Assembly: GCA_016789785.1 (NCBI GenBank)
Contig: JAEUQE010000247.1
Location: 1 to 12,548 of the forward strand
Direction: 5' to 3'
Source of the DNA: Bryobacterales bacterium
GTDB taxonomy: Bacteria; Acidobacteriota; Terriglobia; Bryobacterales; Bryobacteraceae
Length of the DNA: 12,548 nt
The position numbers were made by a program, and so were the translations under genes. The notes under the pieces were generated by a model. It saw only the letters and a list, made by a program, of their open reading frames with translations. It did not search any database and was not told the DNA's origin. This document shows positions 1 to 6,422 of the stretch, one piece after another (the stretch's first letter is position 1; every line of letters begins with the position of its first letter).

Positions 1-741
1 GGCACGCTCCAGATGCGCCTCGCCGAAGGAAAGCTATCGGGCGTCAGCATCATGAATGAAATGGCTCGCATCGCAAGCCTGATGGGCTATCGCAGGCAGC
101 CCGAAGTGGTCACGAACATCCTGAAGTTGAGCGGCGCGATGAAGCTCGAAAACGGTGTCGCGAACTGCGAGAATCTGCTGATGGAGTTCGATGGCGGAAC
201 GCTTGGCGGGGCCGGCATGGTGAACCTGGTGGACCAATCGTTGAATCTGAAGGTGACCACGGTGCTGGCCAAGGCGATCAGCGATCAGTTCACGGGGAAC
301 AAGATCGGCGGATTGCTGACCTCGGCGCTGCAGAACTCGAAAGGTGAGATCGTGATCCCATCGCTGGTCTCGGGCACTGCGCCAAAGCCGCTGTTCACCC
401 CCGATGCCAAGCAACTCGCCAAGATGCGAACCGAGGGTCTGCTGCCGACGGCCAAGGACCCGGCGGCGATGGTGGGCACGGTCGGCGGCGCAATCGAGGC
501 GGGACGAAAGGGAAGCGTCCAAGGTGTGCTGGATGCGATCACGGGACGGAAGAAGCAGGATCCCGCAGGGCCATCGCCCGCGGCATCCGATGCAGGCGCG
601 GCTCCACAGGCGCCCTCATCTTCGGGACAGGCATCCACGCCGCCGGCAGACGGTCAGCCCGGAGCGCAACCCGCTGCCCCGCCCTCGAAAAAGAAGGGGC
701 TTGGCGAAAGCCTGTTCGACATCCTGCGAAAGAAGCAGTAG
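1..741 (+). CDS. AsmA-like protein, C-terminal part (5' partial)
   Basis: The frame is open from base 1 and ends at TAG (739-741), so this is the 3' end of a larger gene; the first ATG at 13 is internal. About the first 100 residues resemble the C-terminal conserved region of AsmA/AsmA_2 proteins: a short repeat-like beta-rich stretch (LKLSGAMKLENGVANCENL, then GGTLGGAGMVNLVDQSLNLK) followed by the segment around GGLLTSALQNSKGEIVIP. AsmA-type proteins are large envelope proteins, membrane-anchored at the N-terminus, involved in outer-membrane assembly and phospholipid transport. The anchor is not in the window. The last ~70 residues are a low-complexity Pro/Ala/Ser/Gln linker ending in a basic tail (GESLFDILRKKQ), an unusual extension. 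The stop abuts the stop of the convergent gene. The family call is from motif feel and is moderately sure. Confidence 0.72.
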   Translation, partial: GTLQMRLAEGKLSGVSIMNEMARIASLMGYRRQPEVVTNILKLSGAMKLENGVANCENLLMEFDGGTLGGAGMVNLVDQSLNLKVTTVLAKAISDQFTGNKIGGLLTSALQNSKGEIVIPSLVSGTAPKPLFTPDAKQLAKMRTEGLLPTAKDPAAMVGTVGGAIEAGRKGSVQGVLDAITGRKKQDPAGPSPAASDAGAAPQAPSSSGQASTPPADGQPGAQPAAPPSKKKGLGESLFDILRKKQ

Positions 742-1503
742 CTACTTCACGAACCGGACATAGCCCCATTTTTCGGGGATATGCATGTTGATCGCTCCCT
801 GGGGGGACCAGACCCAGTTATCTTCCGGCTTCCCTTTCACGCGCTGGTAACTCCCTCGGATAATCTCGTGCTGCCATTCCACGCGGGAGAAATTCACGCG
901 CCACACGTCGCCGGTGCGCGGCGGAACCGGCATCCGGGCACGTTCGCCGAACGCTTTCCAGGGAAATGCGATTTCGACCGTCCATCCTTCGTCGAGGTCG
1001 CGCGGGTCATTGAGAGTGCCGCGAATCGACACCGCTGTCTTCAATCCCGGGATCTCCCAGCCATTGTCCGCCTTCCCACCGAACCGGTAGGGTTTGGGCA
1101 GGAAGAGGTCCCATCCGGTGTTGAGGGCGTTGATCTCGAACTCGAAGTACTCCAGGGTGTCGCCATTGGGGTCGATGAAGACTTCGAAATCGTTGTCGTG
1201 AAAGATGATGGAATCGTGCTGGGTGAGGGTGGCCCACACATGGGGCTCTTCCATGTCGGCGGCGACGTAGAAGTACTCGTCATCCCACGCCATTTTCGCG
1301 CGGGTGCGAAAGCGGGGTTTGGGCTTGGCATCGCCCTCAATGTCGACGAACTCCGGCGTCCAGATCGCACGGCTCCACACCGCATCGTCCAGCTTACCGT
1401 CGATCCGCACGGGCACGGATGCCCGAGGACTCTCATAGCGATGAGGTTGTGCGTCGAGGGCGTTCGCGCCGATCAGGGTGGCAACCAGAATCGACAGGAT
1501 CAT
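742..1503 (-). CDS. secreted carbohydrate-binding family 9-like (CBM9-like) protein
   Basis: This 253-residue protein starts at ATG 1503, whose first four bases overlap the BtpA stop (ATGA), implying translational coupling. The N-terminus (MILSILVATLIGANALDAQ) is a short hydrophobic signal peptide, so export to the periplasm or cell surface is likely. The body matches the CBM9-like beta-sandwich layout: IDGKLDDAVW near residue 33, the WDDEYFYVAADMEEPHVWA block, then DNDFEVFIDPNGD and YFEFEINALNTGWDLFL, WTVEIAFPW, and the closing segment WVWSPQGAINMHIPEKWG. Family members bind sugar ends in xylanases or occur as stand-alone exported proteins in Acidobacteria and Bacteroidetes. No catalytic module is attached, so a sugar-binding rather than enzymatic role is inferred. 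The substrate cannot be read from the sequence. Confidence 0.85.
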   Translation of the reverse strand: MILSILVATLIGANALDAQPHRYESPRASVPVRIDGKLDDAVWSRAIWTPEFVDIEGDAKPKPRFRTRAKMAWDDEYFYVAADMEEPHVWATLTQHDSIIFHDNDFEVFIDPNGDTLEYFEFEINALNTGWDLFLPKPYRFGGKADNGWEIPGLKTAVSIRGTLNDPRDLDEGWTVEIAFPWKAFGERARMPVPPRTGDVWRVNFSRVEWQHEIIRGSYQRVKGKPEDNWVWSPQGAINMHIPEKWGYVRFVK

Positions 1504-2291
1504 TGCCGCACCGCCTTCATGAACCGCGCCACTCTTCCCGGATCCACCGGCGCCTGGCTGACTCCGCCTTCTTTGAACGCAGTGCCAACGATTGCCCCAT
1601 CCGCGATGGCGAGCACCTCAGCCGCATTCTGTTCCGTCACGCCGCTGCCAGCGAAAACCGGCGCCGATCCGGATGCCTGCTTTGCCCGTTCGAGGAGTTC
1701 GGTGGGCGTTGCTTTCCCGGTGGCGGTTCCGGTGACGATCAGCGCATCGGCGAGGCCGCGATGCACGGTGTCTTCAATCTCGTCTTCGAGCGTGCGCTCA
1801 GCCAGCGCGGCCGAATGTTTGACGGCAGCGTCGGCGAAGATGCGCACCTCCGCGTTGAGCAACCTGCGATAGCGGGCGATTTCGTGTGCCGCACCCTGCA
1901 GGATGCCCTGATCGGCGAGCCGCGCACCCGTCAGCACGTTGACCCGTACATATTCGGCGCCGACCGCGGCCGCCACTGCCATCGCGCTAACGCCGTCATT
2001 CCGGAGTACGTTAATGCCAAGCGGCAACGCATGCCGGTCCCTTACGGACATCGCCAGCGCCGTGAGGAACGCGACGGTATGCGGCGGAACCTGCGCCGGG
2101 TAGAATGGCACGTCTCCGTAGTTCTCGATCATGAGAGCGTCCACGCCACCGTCCGCCAGCGCACTAGCGTCACGGAGCACCCACTCACGAACCTGAGCGA
2201 AGTCGAGGGTGTTTGCTGGTGAGCCGGGCAGCGCCGGCACATGCAACATTCCAATGATTGGTTTGCGGGCACAGAACGCGGCAAGATTCAT
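1500..2291 (-). CDS. BtpA/SgcQ family TIM-barrel protein
   Basis: This 263-residue protein starts at ATG 2291 with GGAG four bases upstream. The N-terminal signature KPIIGMLHVPALPGSP (residues 10-25) is the hallmark of the BtpA family. It is followed by GGVDALMIENYGDVPF (48-63), LGINVLRNDG (91-100), EYVRVNVLTG (113-122), DALIVTGTATG (182-192), and a C-terminal phosphate-binding-like GSGVTEQN...ADGAIVGTAFKEGG (215-243). BtpA was first linked to photosystem I stability in Synechocystis. Relatives such as SgcQ lie in sugar operons of non-phototrophs, and the enzymatic reaction is not firmly established. Here the gene is coupled to a CBM9-like gene, so a carbohydrate-related role is more likely than photosynthesis. 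Family assignment is secure; function is not. Confidence 0.9.
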   Translation of the reverse strand: MNLAAFCARKPIIGMLHVPALPGSPANTLDFAQVREWVLRDASALADGGVDALMIENYGDVPFYPAQVPPHTVAFLTALAMSVRDRHALPLGINVLRNDGVSAMAVAAAVGAEYVRVNVLTGARLADQGILQGAAHEIARYRRLLNAEVRIFADAAVKHSAALAERTLEDEIEDTVHRGLADALIVTGTATGKATPTELLERAKQASGSAPVFAGSGVTEQNAAEVLAIADGAIVGTAFKEGGVSQAPVDPGRVARFMKAVRQ

Positions 2292-2470
2292 GCATCTCCG
2301 AGCATACCGGATCGTAAGGAGGCAGCTACTGCGTTCGTGCGTTCAGAGGATCGGCGGCAAGGCGCGAGTTTCCTCGGTTCGGAAAGTTTCGATGCTGACA
2401 TGCCGTCAGCCAGGAGTGGTCGCACGGCGGCGACACAGGCTCAAGCCCACCTCAAGCCAGCCGCAAAAGA

Positions 2471-2638
2471 CTACTGCTTGCGAAGCTGAATACTCTCCGC
2501 CAAAGCTTCCAGTTTGGCAGCCTCTTCCTTCACAGTCTCTGGTACGGGCCGGCCGTTCGGTCCGGGGATCGTAGACAAGCGCAGCAGGCTCATCTGGAAT
2601 CCGAAATGGGTGGTGAGTTCGCGTTGTGTCTGCGTCAT
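2471..2638 (-). CDS. small orphan protein (55 aa), function unknown
   Basis: An uninterrupted frame runs from ATG 2638-2636 to TAG 2473-2471 and encodes 55 residues: MTQTQRELTTHFGFQMSL at the N-terminus, then a proline/glycine-rich turn (STIPGPNGRPVPE) and an acidic-basic C-terminal helix (TVKEEAAKLEALAESIQLRKQ less its last residues). A Shine-Dalgarno GAGAGG lies six bases upstream, which supports real translation. The composition is protein-like, and the C-terminal half has heptad-like spacing of A and L. There is no signal peptide or membrane segment. I do not recognise a family. It lies upstream of btpA on the same strand with a gap of 179 bases, so co-transcription is possible but not shown. 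A tandem motif array lies just upstream. Confidence 0.62.
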   Translation of the reverse strand: MTQTQRELTTHFGFQMSLLRLSTIPGPNGRPVPETVKEEAAKLEALAESIQLRKQ

Positions 2639-2644
2639 ACCTTA

Positions 2645-2650
2645 CCTCTC
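2645..2650 (-). promoter_or_regulatory. ribosome binding site of the 55-aa gene
   Basis: GAGAGG on the minus strand, six bases before the ATG at 2638. It is the main argument that this short frame is translated. Confidence 0.55.
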
Positions 2651-2666
2651 ATCGGTTGATGCCCGA

Positions 2667-2764
2667 AAAACTGTAGGGGAAAGAACTGTAAGGGCACGAA
2701 CTTGCAGGGAATCGAACGATCAGGATGGAGCCGGAAGTGGATTTCGTAAGGAGAATTCGTAGGA
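2667..2764. repeat. array of five short degenerate repeats
   Basis: Plus-strand copies: AACTGTAGGG (2669-2678), AACTGTAAGG (2684-2693), AACTTGCAGG (2699-2708), ATTTCGTAAGG (2741-2751) and AATTCGTAGGA (2754-2764). The shared core is AAYT..GTA(A/G)GG. The G of the core GTA/GCA lies at 2673, 2688, 2704, 2746 and 2759, giving steps of 15, 16, 42 and 13 bases. The array ends about 29 bases upstream of the start codon of the 55-aa gene, where regulatory sites would sit. The first three copies form a clear tandem; the last two are weaker. The function is unknown: an operator array is one option, a decayed tandem duplication another. Confidence 0.45.
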
Positions 2765-3000
2765 GAAATAGGGGCGACGTTTCCAAAGAGCCGGTTGGGT
2801 GGGGCTTTAGGAACTGTCGTTGGAGGTCAGACTGGGGAAAAGCTTGGTGAGCAAAGTGGAGGGAACAACCCTATGCCCTTCATTTTCAAACCGTCGCCCT
2901 TCTTCCTACGCGGATATTGAAAGCAGGCTCCATGCCAAACCGCGTCGAGCCGCATTATCAATCACATAGACGACTGATGCAAACGGTGCGCATCTTCGCG

Positions 3001-3132
3001 GTTCCGCCATGGAACATACAATCGGCCACAGCGTCCCGTTTTGGGATTCGAGACCTTGGCAACGGCCAAATCGGGCATCGCGCGACGAAAATCCGAGCGG
3101 CACGAATCCCCTCGCGGGAAAACCCGCAAGGG
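3001..3132. repeat. cluster of inverted repeats, possible structured RNA or small non-autonomous element
   Basis: Perfect arms seen: GTTCC/GGAAC (3001-3005/3011-3015); GGGATTCG/CGAATCCC (3043-3050/3103-3110); inside that, TTGGC-AACG-GCCAA (3056-3069) and TCGG/CCGA (3071-3074/3093-3096) enclosing the palindrome TCGCGCGA (3078-3085). This makes a possible three-way junction. Next to it is GCGGG-AAAA-CCCGC (3114-3127), extended by CCCT/AGGG (3109-3112/3129-3132) across one mismatch. A competing hairpin TCCC-GTTTT-GGGA (3034-3046) would exclude the outer stem. There is no T-run, so it is not an ordinary terminator. It may be a REP-like or MITE-like repeat or an RNA; I cannot tell which. Confidence 0.4.
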
Positions 3133-3391
3133 TGGCGACGGCAGAGAACTGGTTGGGAAGGAAATTCTGAAGTTGCTGGCAGGGGGTGGGGTGGGTCTTG
3201 TCTGGTGGGTGCTTAGGCAGGTACAACCAATGCCTCTGTCACCGTCGCCGCTTTCGATCCAGGCCTCTCATCGGCCTTCCTCTAGTAAGGCGGGAATGGA
3301 AGGGAGAATCCATCAAACAAATGTAAGCCAATGGATTCGGCACTTCGCCGCGCGGGCGTCAATCGACTCCCCCTTGCGCACAACCGCCGCA

Positions 3392-4570
3392 ATGCGATCT
3401 CATGTTCTCATGCCTCTGATGCCCACATCCGTCAGCCGCCGCCAACTCCTCGCTCTCGGCGCATTCGCACCTGCCCTGCTGCCTGCCGCCAAGGCCGCCA
3501 CTTCTTACCTGGTCTACTTCGGCACCTACACGCGAAAAGCATCCAAGGGGATCTACGTCAGTCAATTGGATGCCGCCACCGGCCGCCTCACCGACCCGGA
3601 ACTCGCCGCTGAAACGCCCAACCCCTCGTTCGTGGCCATCCACCCCAGCCGGAGGTTCCTCTATTCGGTGAGCGAGGCTGGCGCGCCAGGAACGAAGGGC
3701 GGCTCCGTGACCTCCTTCGCCATCGACCCGGCCACCGGCAAACTCAACAAACTGAATACGATTTCCTCCAAGGGAGACGGCCCGTGCCATCTCAATGTGG
3801 ACAAGACGGGGCGCACGCTCGTGCTTGCGAACTATGGCTCGGGAAGCACGACCGCGCTCAAGGTGAACGCTGACGGATCGCTCGCCGAAGGAGAGGGCTT
3901 CGTACAGCACAAAGGATCGAGCGTCGACAAGCGGCGCCAGATGGGTCCCCACGCGCATTCGGCGAATATCTCTTTCGACAACAAGTACGTCGTGGTGGCC
4001 GACCTGGGCCTCGATCAGGTTCTCGTCTACCGGCTCGATCCAGCCAACGCCAGCCTTTCGCCCAACGATCCGCCGCACGTATCGGTGAAGCCCGGCTCCG
4101 GACCGCGGCATTTCACCTTCCATCCAAAGGGCAAGTTCGCGTATGTGATCAATGAGATGGCCTCCACGGTAACGGCCTTCCGCTGGAACGCCAGGAACGG
4201 ATCATTTACGGAGATTGAAACGGTTTCGACACTGCCAGCGGGCGACAAGACCGACAACACGACCGCCGAAGTGGTGGCCCATCCCAACGGCAAGTTCCTC
4301 TACGGGTCCAACCGCGGACACAACAGTCTGGCCGTGTTCGCGATTGACTCCTCGACGGGGAGGTTGAAGCTGAGTGGCAATGTTCCGACACAAGGTCAGA
4401 TCCCGCGCAACTTCGCCATTGAGCCCGGCGGACGATGGCTGCTTGCCGCCAATCAGAACAGCGATACGGTTGTGGTCTTCGGCATCAATCCCACGACGGG
4501 AATGCTGACACCAACGGGGCAGACGCTGCAGGTGGGCATGCCGGTCTGCGTGCGGTTCGTGGCGCGGTAG
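3392..4570 (+). CDS. lactonase-family seven-bladed beta-propeller protein (6-phosphogluconolactonase-like), Tat-exported
   Basis: The protein is 392 residues if started at ATG 3392; ATG 3410 and 3419 are in-frame alternatives, and none has a clear Shine-Dalgarno. The frame is open further upstream, but that part is not protein-like. A twin-arginine leader follows: SRRQLLALGAFAPALLP and an AxA-type cleavage site (AAKAA, residues 32-36), so folded export is likely. The mature part carries the repeats of the lactonase (YbhE/Pgl-like) family: YFGTYTRKASKGIYVSQLD, NPSFVAIHPSRRFLYSVSE, GPCHLNVDKTGRTLVLANYG, the central QMGPHAHSANIS, GPRHFTFHPKGKFAYVINE and a final QIPRNFAIEPGGRWLLAANQ blade. Cytosolic members hydrolyse 6-phosphogluconolactone; the substrate of exported homologues is uncertain, perhaps other sugar lactones. 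The gene ends 11 bases from the convergent cheW-like stop. Confidence 0.88.
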   Translation: MRSHVLMPLMPTSVSRRQLLALGAFAPALLPAAKAATSYLVYFGTYTRKASKGIYVSQLDAATGRLTDPELAAETPNPSFVAIHPSRRFLYSVSEAGAPGTKGGSVTSFAIDPATGKLNKLNTISSKGDGPCHLNVDKTGRTLVLANYGSGSTTALKVNADGSLAEGEGFVQHKGSSVDKRRQMGPHAHSANISFDNKYVVVADLGLDQVLVYRLDPANASLSPNDPPHVSVKPGSGPRHFTFHPKGKFAYVINEMASTVTAFRWNARNGSFTEIETVSTLPAGDKTDNTTAEVVAHPNGKFLYGSNRGHNSLAVFAIDSSTGRLKLSGNVPTQGQIPRNFAIEPGGRWLLAANQNSDTVVVFGINPTTGMLTPTGQTLQVGMPVCVRFVAR

Positions 4571-4581
4571 ACGTGTTGCCG

Positions 4582-5106
4582 CTAGAGCAGCGCGCCGACC
4601 CACATGCGGAGCGGGGCGAGTTCGCCATTGGTCAGAAGTTTGGCGGGATCGAGCAGGTAGCATGGCCGCGACCTTCCACGCCAGGTGTGCGCACAGATCC
4701 CGCGGAAGGGGAGTTGCCCGCGCACGGGCCGTAACGGCCGCAGATCCTTGAGCGGGATCATCTCCGTCACCAGAAGCCGGTCCACCAGCAGCGCGACTGG
4801 TCCAAAGTCAGCGCTTGCGCCGGGCAACCGCAGGGCGATGGCCGCTCCCGCTTGACGGTCGAAAGGAAGATGCAGATAGCGCCGGAGATCCAGGGCAGGG
4901 ACAGAGCCCTCCGGTAGATGGAGCAGGCCCGCGAACCAGTCCGGACCGGAGTCCAGAGGAAAGGGCTTTGGGGCCTCCACCAGGTGCCGGATTGTGCCCG
5001 AAGGCAGCGCAAATTCCTGCGAACCAGCGCGAAACAGGAGAAAGGATTCCTTTCCCGGTGGAGCAGGCAGGTCGCGGCGGCCCCTTGTCAAACCTCGCTG
5101 ATCCAT
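4582..5106 (-). CDS. cheW: CheW-like chemotaxis coupling protein
   Basis: The start is taken as ATG 5106 (174 residues). GTAGGGG ends a few bases upstream and overlaps the stop of the cheX-like gene, and the longer upstream frame only repeats shadow sequence of that gene. A CheW domain spans roughly residues 20-160: FLLFRAGSQEFALPSGTIRH (22-41), DWFAGLLHLPEGSVPALDLRRYL (56-78) and VALLVDRLLVTEMIPL (104-119). CheW proteins couple receptors to the histidine kinase CheA in the cytoplasmic signalling array. The N-terminal 20 residues are basic and disordered-looking. The sequence is divergent, so it may serve a non-motility pathway (type IV pilus or second-messenger type) instead of flagellar chemotaxis. 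It is last in the cheY-cheX-cheW unit, 11 bases after cheX, so co-transcription is very likely. Confidence 0.85.
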   Translation of the reverse strand: MDQRGLTRGRRDLPAPPGKESFLLFRAGSQEFALPSGTIRHLVEAPKPFPLDSGPDWFAGLLHLPEGSVPALDLRRYLHLPFDRQAGAAIALRLPGASADFGPVALLVDRLLVTEMIPLKDLRPLRPVRGQLPFRGICAHTWRGRSRPCYLLDPAKLLTNGELAPLRMWVGALL

Positions 5107-5117
5107 AGTGCCCCTAC

Positions 5118-5663
5118 TCAAACATGCAGGCTGCAACGGTTCCCAAACAGAGATTCCCCTTCGACGTTCGGCACCAGACAGACACATACCTCGAAGTGCG
5201 CATCGGTGGCCGTGAACGGAACCACCAGCCATTCCTTCTTGCCAAGACTGCGCGTGGTGAAGTTCCGCCCGTAAATGACCGTTGGAATGCTGAGCAGCAT
5301 GCTCCCAAATACGGACTCTAATTCCGTCTTCACGTTGCCGAGGATCATGTTCGTCATCTCGGCAACTCCGTCAAGCACCTCATCGTCCACACTGGCATGC
5401 TCGCTCATGAAGAGCGCATCCGCCACCTTGCAGGCACCCGATGGGCTGCATGCAAGACTCCCAGTGCCATTCCACTTCCCGGCAAACCCGATCAACGATA
5501 AAACACCGATGTCGGGAGTGGGTGCCTCGCGCACACAGTAGCTCTCGCCGATACTCACCTCCATGTTGAGCATCGTTTCAAAGACCGATGTGATCGCTGT
5601 CACCACCATCCGCAGCAGTTGCTGGCGGTCGATTTCCTCTAATTCCGCTTCTTGGACAGCCAC
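5118..5663 (-). CDS. cheX: CheX-like CheY-P phosphatase
   Basis: This is 181 residues from a GTG start at 5663, preceded closely by AAGGGGGGAGA. The CheC/CheX/FliY phosphatase signature is intact in the segment DDEVLDGVAEMTNMILGNVK, with E102 and N105 placed as in the E-x2-N catalytic motif and followed by G109, N110 and K112. CheX proteins use these side chains to position water for dephosphorylation of phospho-CheY, usually as a homodimer. Only one such motif is present, as in CheX and unlike CheC, which has two. The N-terminus has a long helix (LLRMVVTAITSVFETMLNMEV), and the middle strand FAGKWNGTGSLACSPSGACKVADALF fits the family fold. The likely partner is the CheY-like receiver encoded 188 bases upstream in the same unit. 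Confidence 0.85.
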   Translation of the reverse strand: MAVQEAELEEIDRQQLLRMVVTAITSVFETMLNMEVSIGESYCVREAPTPDIGVLSLIGFAGKWNGTGSLACSPSGACKVADALFMSEHASVDDEVLDGVAEMTNMILGNVKTELESVFGSMLLSIPTVIYGRNFTTRSLGKKEWLVVPFTATDAHFEVCVCLVPNVEGESLFGNRCSLHV

Positions 5664-5674
5664 TCTCCCCCCTT
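5664..5674 (-). promoter_or_regulatory. ribosome binding site deciding the GTG start of cheX
   Basis: The minus strand reads AAGGGGGGAGA immediately before GTG. The purine run supports GTG 5663 as the start although no ATG is available in frame nearby. Confidence 0.5.
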
Positions 5675-5851
5675 GTCATTTCCTCCAACCGCGTGTGCCG
5701 GCAGAACCCTCCGGTCCCCGGTGCCGCAGCGGCCTCTCACGCATGCCCGCGGTGCCGACCCGCGTTCATGTGCCGCCGTACCTTCACGCTGCCAGTGCTC
5801 CTGGCCGAGCCGCGTTCTTGCCAGCACGGGACCAGCAATGAGACTTGCGGC

Positions 5852-6223
5852 CTAGATTACACCCACCAGCTTTTCTTTGATCTGGTCCGCGGTAAACGGC
5901 TTCCGTACGTACCCGGTCGCACCAAGATTCGCCGCCTCCAATACCCTCTCCTGGCTGCCCTCAGTGGTGATCAACAGCAAGGGAATCTTCTTCCATTGCT
6001 CTTCCCGCCGGACGGCGCTCAGCAATTGCAATCCGTCCATGTTCGGCATGTTGATGTCGGACAGAATCAGGCCAAACGGCTTCTTGCGCAGCAACTCAAG
6101 CGCCTCCACCCCGTCGCCCGCCTCCGCAATCTCTCCCAACTGCAAATCTGTCTGGCGAAGCACTCGCTGCAGGATCTTCCGGATCGCAGTCGAGTCGTCC
6201 ACCACTAAAACGTCAATCGCCAT
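5852..6223 (-). CDS. cheY: CheY-like single-domain response regulator
   Basis: A stand-alone receiver of 123 residues, the normal length for CheY. All key residues are present: acidic pair D9-D10 in VLVVDDS, phosphoacceptor D56 in LILSDINMPNMDG, T86 in LLLITTEG, switch aromatic Y105, and K108 in YVRKPF. There is no output domain, so it acts by protein contact. ATG 6223 has a strong GGGAGGA five bases upstream. In this context it is the likely substrate of the CheX-like phosphatase and would be phosphorylated by a CheA kinase encoded elsewhere. The 188-base gap to cheX (5664-5851) holds no supported gene or terminator, so the three genes may share a transcript. The promoter probably lies in 6224-6422, shared with the divergent GAF-ANTAR gene. 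Confidence 0.95.
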   Translation of the reverse strand: MAIDVLVVDDSTAIRKILQRVLRQTDLQLGEIAEAGDGVEALELLRKKPFGLILSDINMPNMDGLQLLSAVRREEQWKKIPLLLITTEGSQERVLEAANLGATGYVRKPFTADQIKEKLVGVI

Positions 6224-6228
6224 GTTTG

Positions 6229-6235
6229 TCCTCCC
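6229..6235 (-). promoter_or_regulatory. strong ribosome binding site of cheY
   Basis: GGGAGGA on the minus strand, five bases (CAAAC) before ATG 6223. It fixes the start. Confidence 0.75.
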
Positions 6236-6243
6236 GATTCCGG

Positions 6244-6268
6244 CTTCATGTTCCTCATCGGTATGAAG
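6244..6268. promoter_or_regulatory. inverted repeat in the divergent cheY / GAF-ANTAR intergenic region
   Basis: CTTCAT (6244-6249) and ATGAAG (6263-6268) form perfect 6-base arms 13 bases apart. The site lies 21-45 bases upstream of cheY and about 155 bases upstream of the divergent gene. It could be an operator or an RNA hairpin of the cheY leader. Six-base arms can arise by chance, so this is only a candidate. Confidence 0.25.
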
Positions 6269-6422
6269 GGGAAGGTCTTGAGGAAATCGGTTCGGGGCCG
6301 GGACACGCGATTGTCACTCATCCGTCAGCACCGCGAAATCGCCTCACGCTCCACACCGTGCCTATCGATGCCATAGAAACTTTGAATTGGACGGCCACCC
6401 AACTCCATCTGTAACGTTAGTT

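Larger units (their letters stand above)
2639..3391. other. long gene-free stretch with a motif array and hairpin-rich segment
   Basis: About 750 bases between the divergent 55-aa gene and the lactonase-family gene contain no frame I can support. Several stop-free stretches exist, but their translations are rich in R, S, P and W without recognisable motifs, and they overlap each other in three frames. The left part (2667-2764) carries five copies of a short motif. The middle (3001-3132) is dense in inverted repeats. A G-rich run lies at 3182-3209. No convincing sigma-70 promoter for the downstream gene was found. Confidence 0.5.

Noticed and set aside
781..1872. Plus-strand frame of 363 codons
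   Set aside because: It runs antisense through the CBM9-like and BtpA genes, both with clear family motifs; no motif of its own.
2394..2410. Perfect hairpin GCTGAC-ATGCC-GTCAGC as a terminator of the 55-aa gene
   Set aside because: No T-run follows on the minus strand, so an intrinsic terminator is not supported.
3182..3209. G-rich run that could form a G-quadruplex
   Set aside because: The third loop is 11 bases long and placement is not near a start or promoter; weak evidence.
2906..3226. Overlapping stop-free frames on both strands in the gene-free stretch
   Set aside because: Three overlapping frames are open, none has a ribosome binding site or recognisable motif; the openness fits GC-rich DNA.
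3359..4123. Minus-strand frame of 254 codons opposite the lactonase-family gene
   Set aside because: Shadow of a gene with clear propeller repeats; composition rich in R, G, V without motifs.
5639..5827. Minus-strand frame of 62 codons in the cheY-cheX gap
   Set aside because: It overlaps the start of cheX out of frame, is Arg/Gly-rich and has no family resemblance.
6361..6385. Minus-strand CAAAGTTT...CGATA resembling a sigma-28 (flagellar) promoter for cheY
   Set aside because: The two halves are about four bases too close to fit the consensus spacing.
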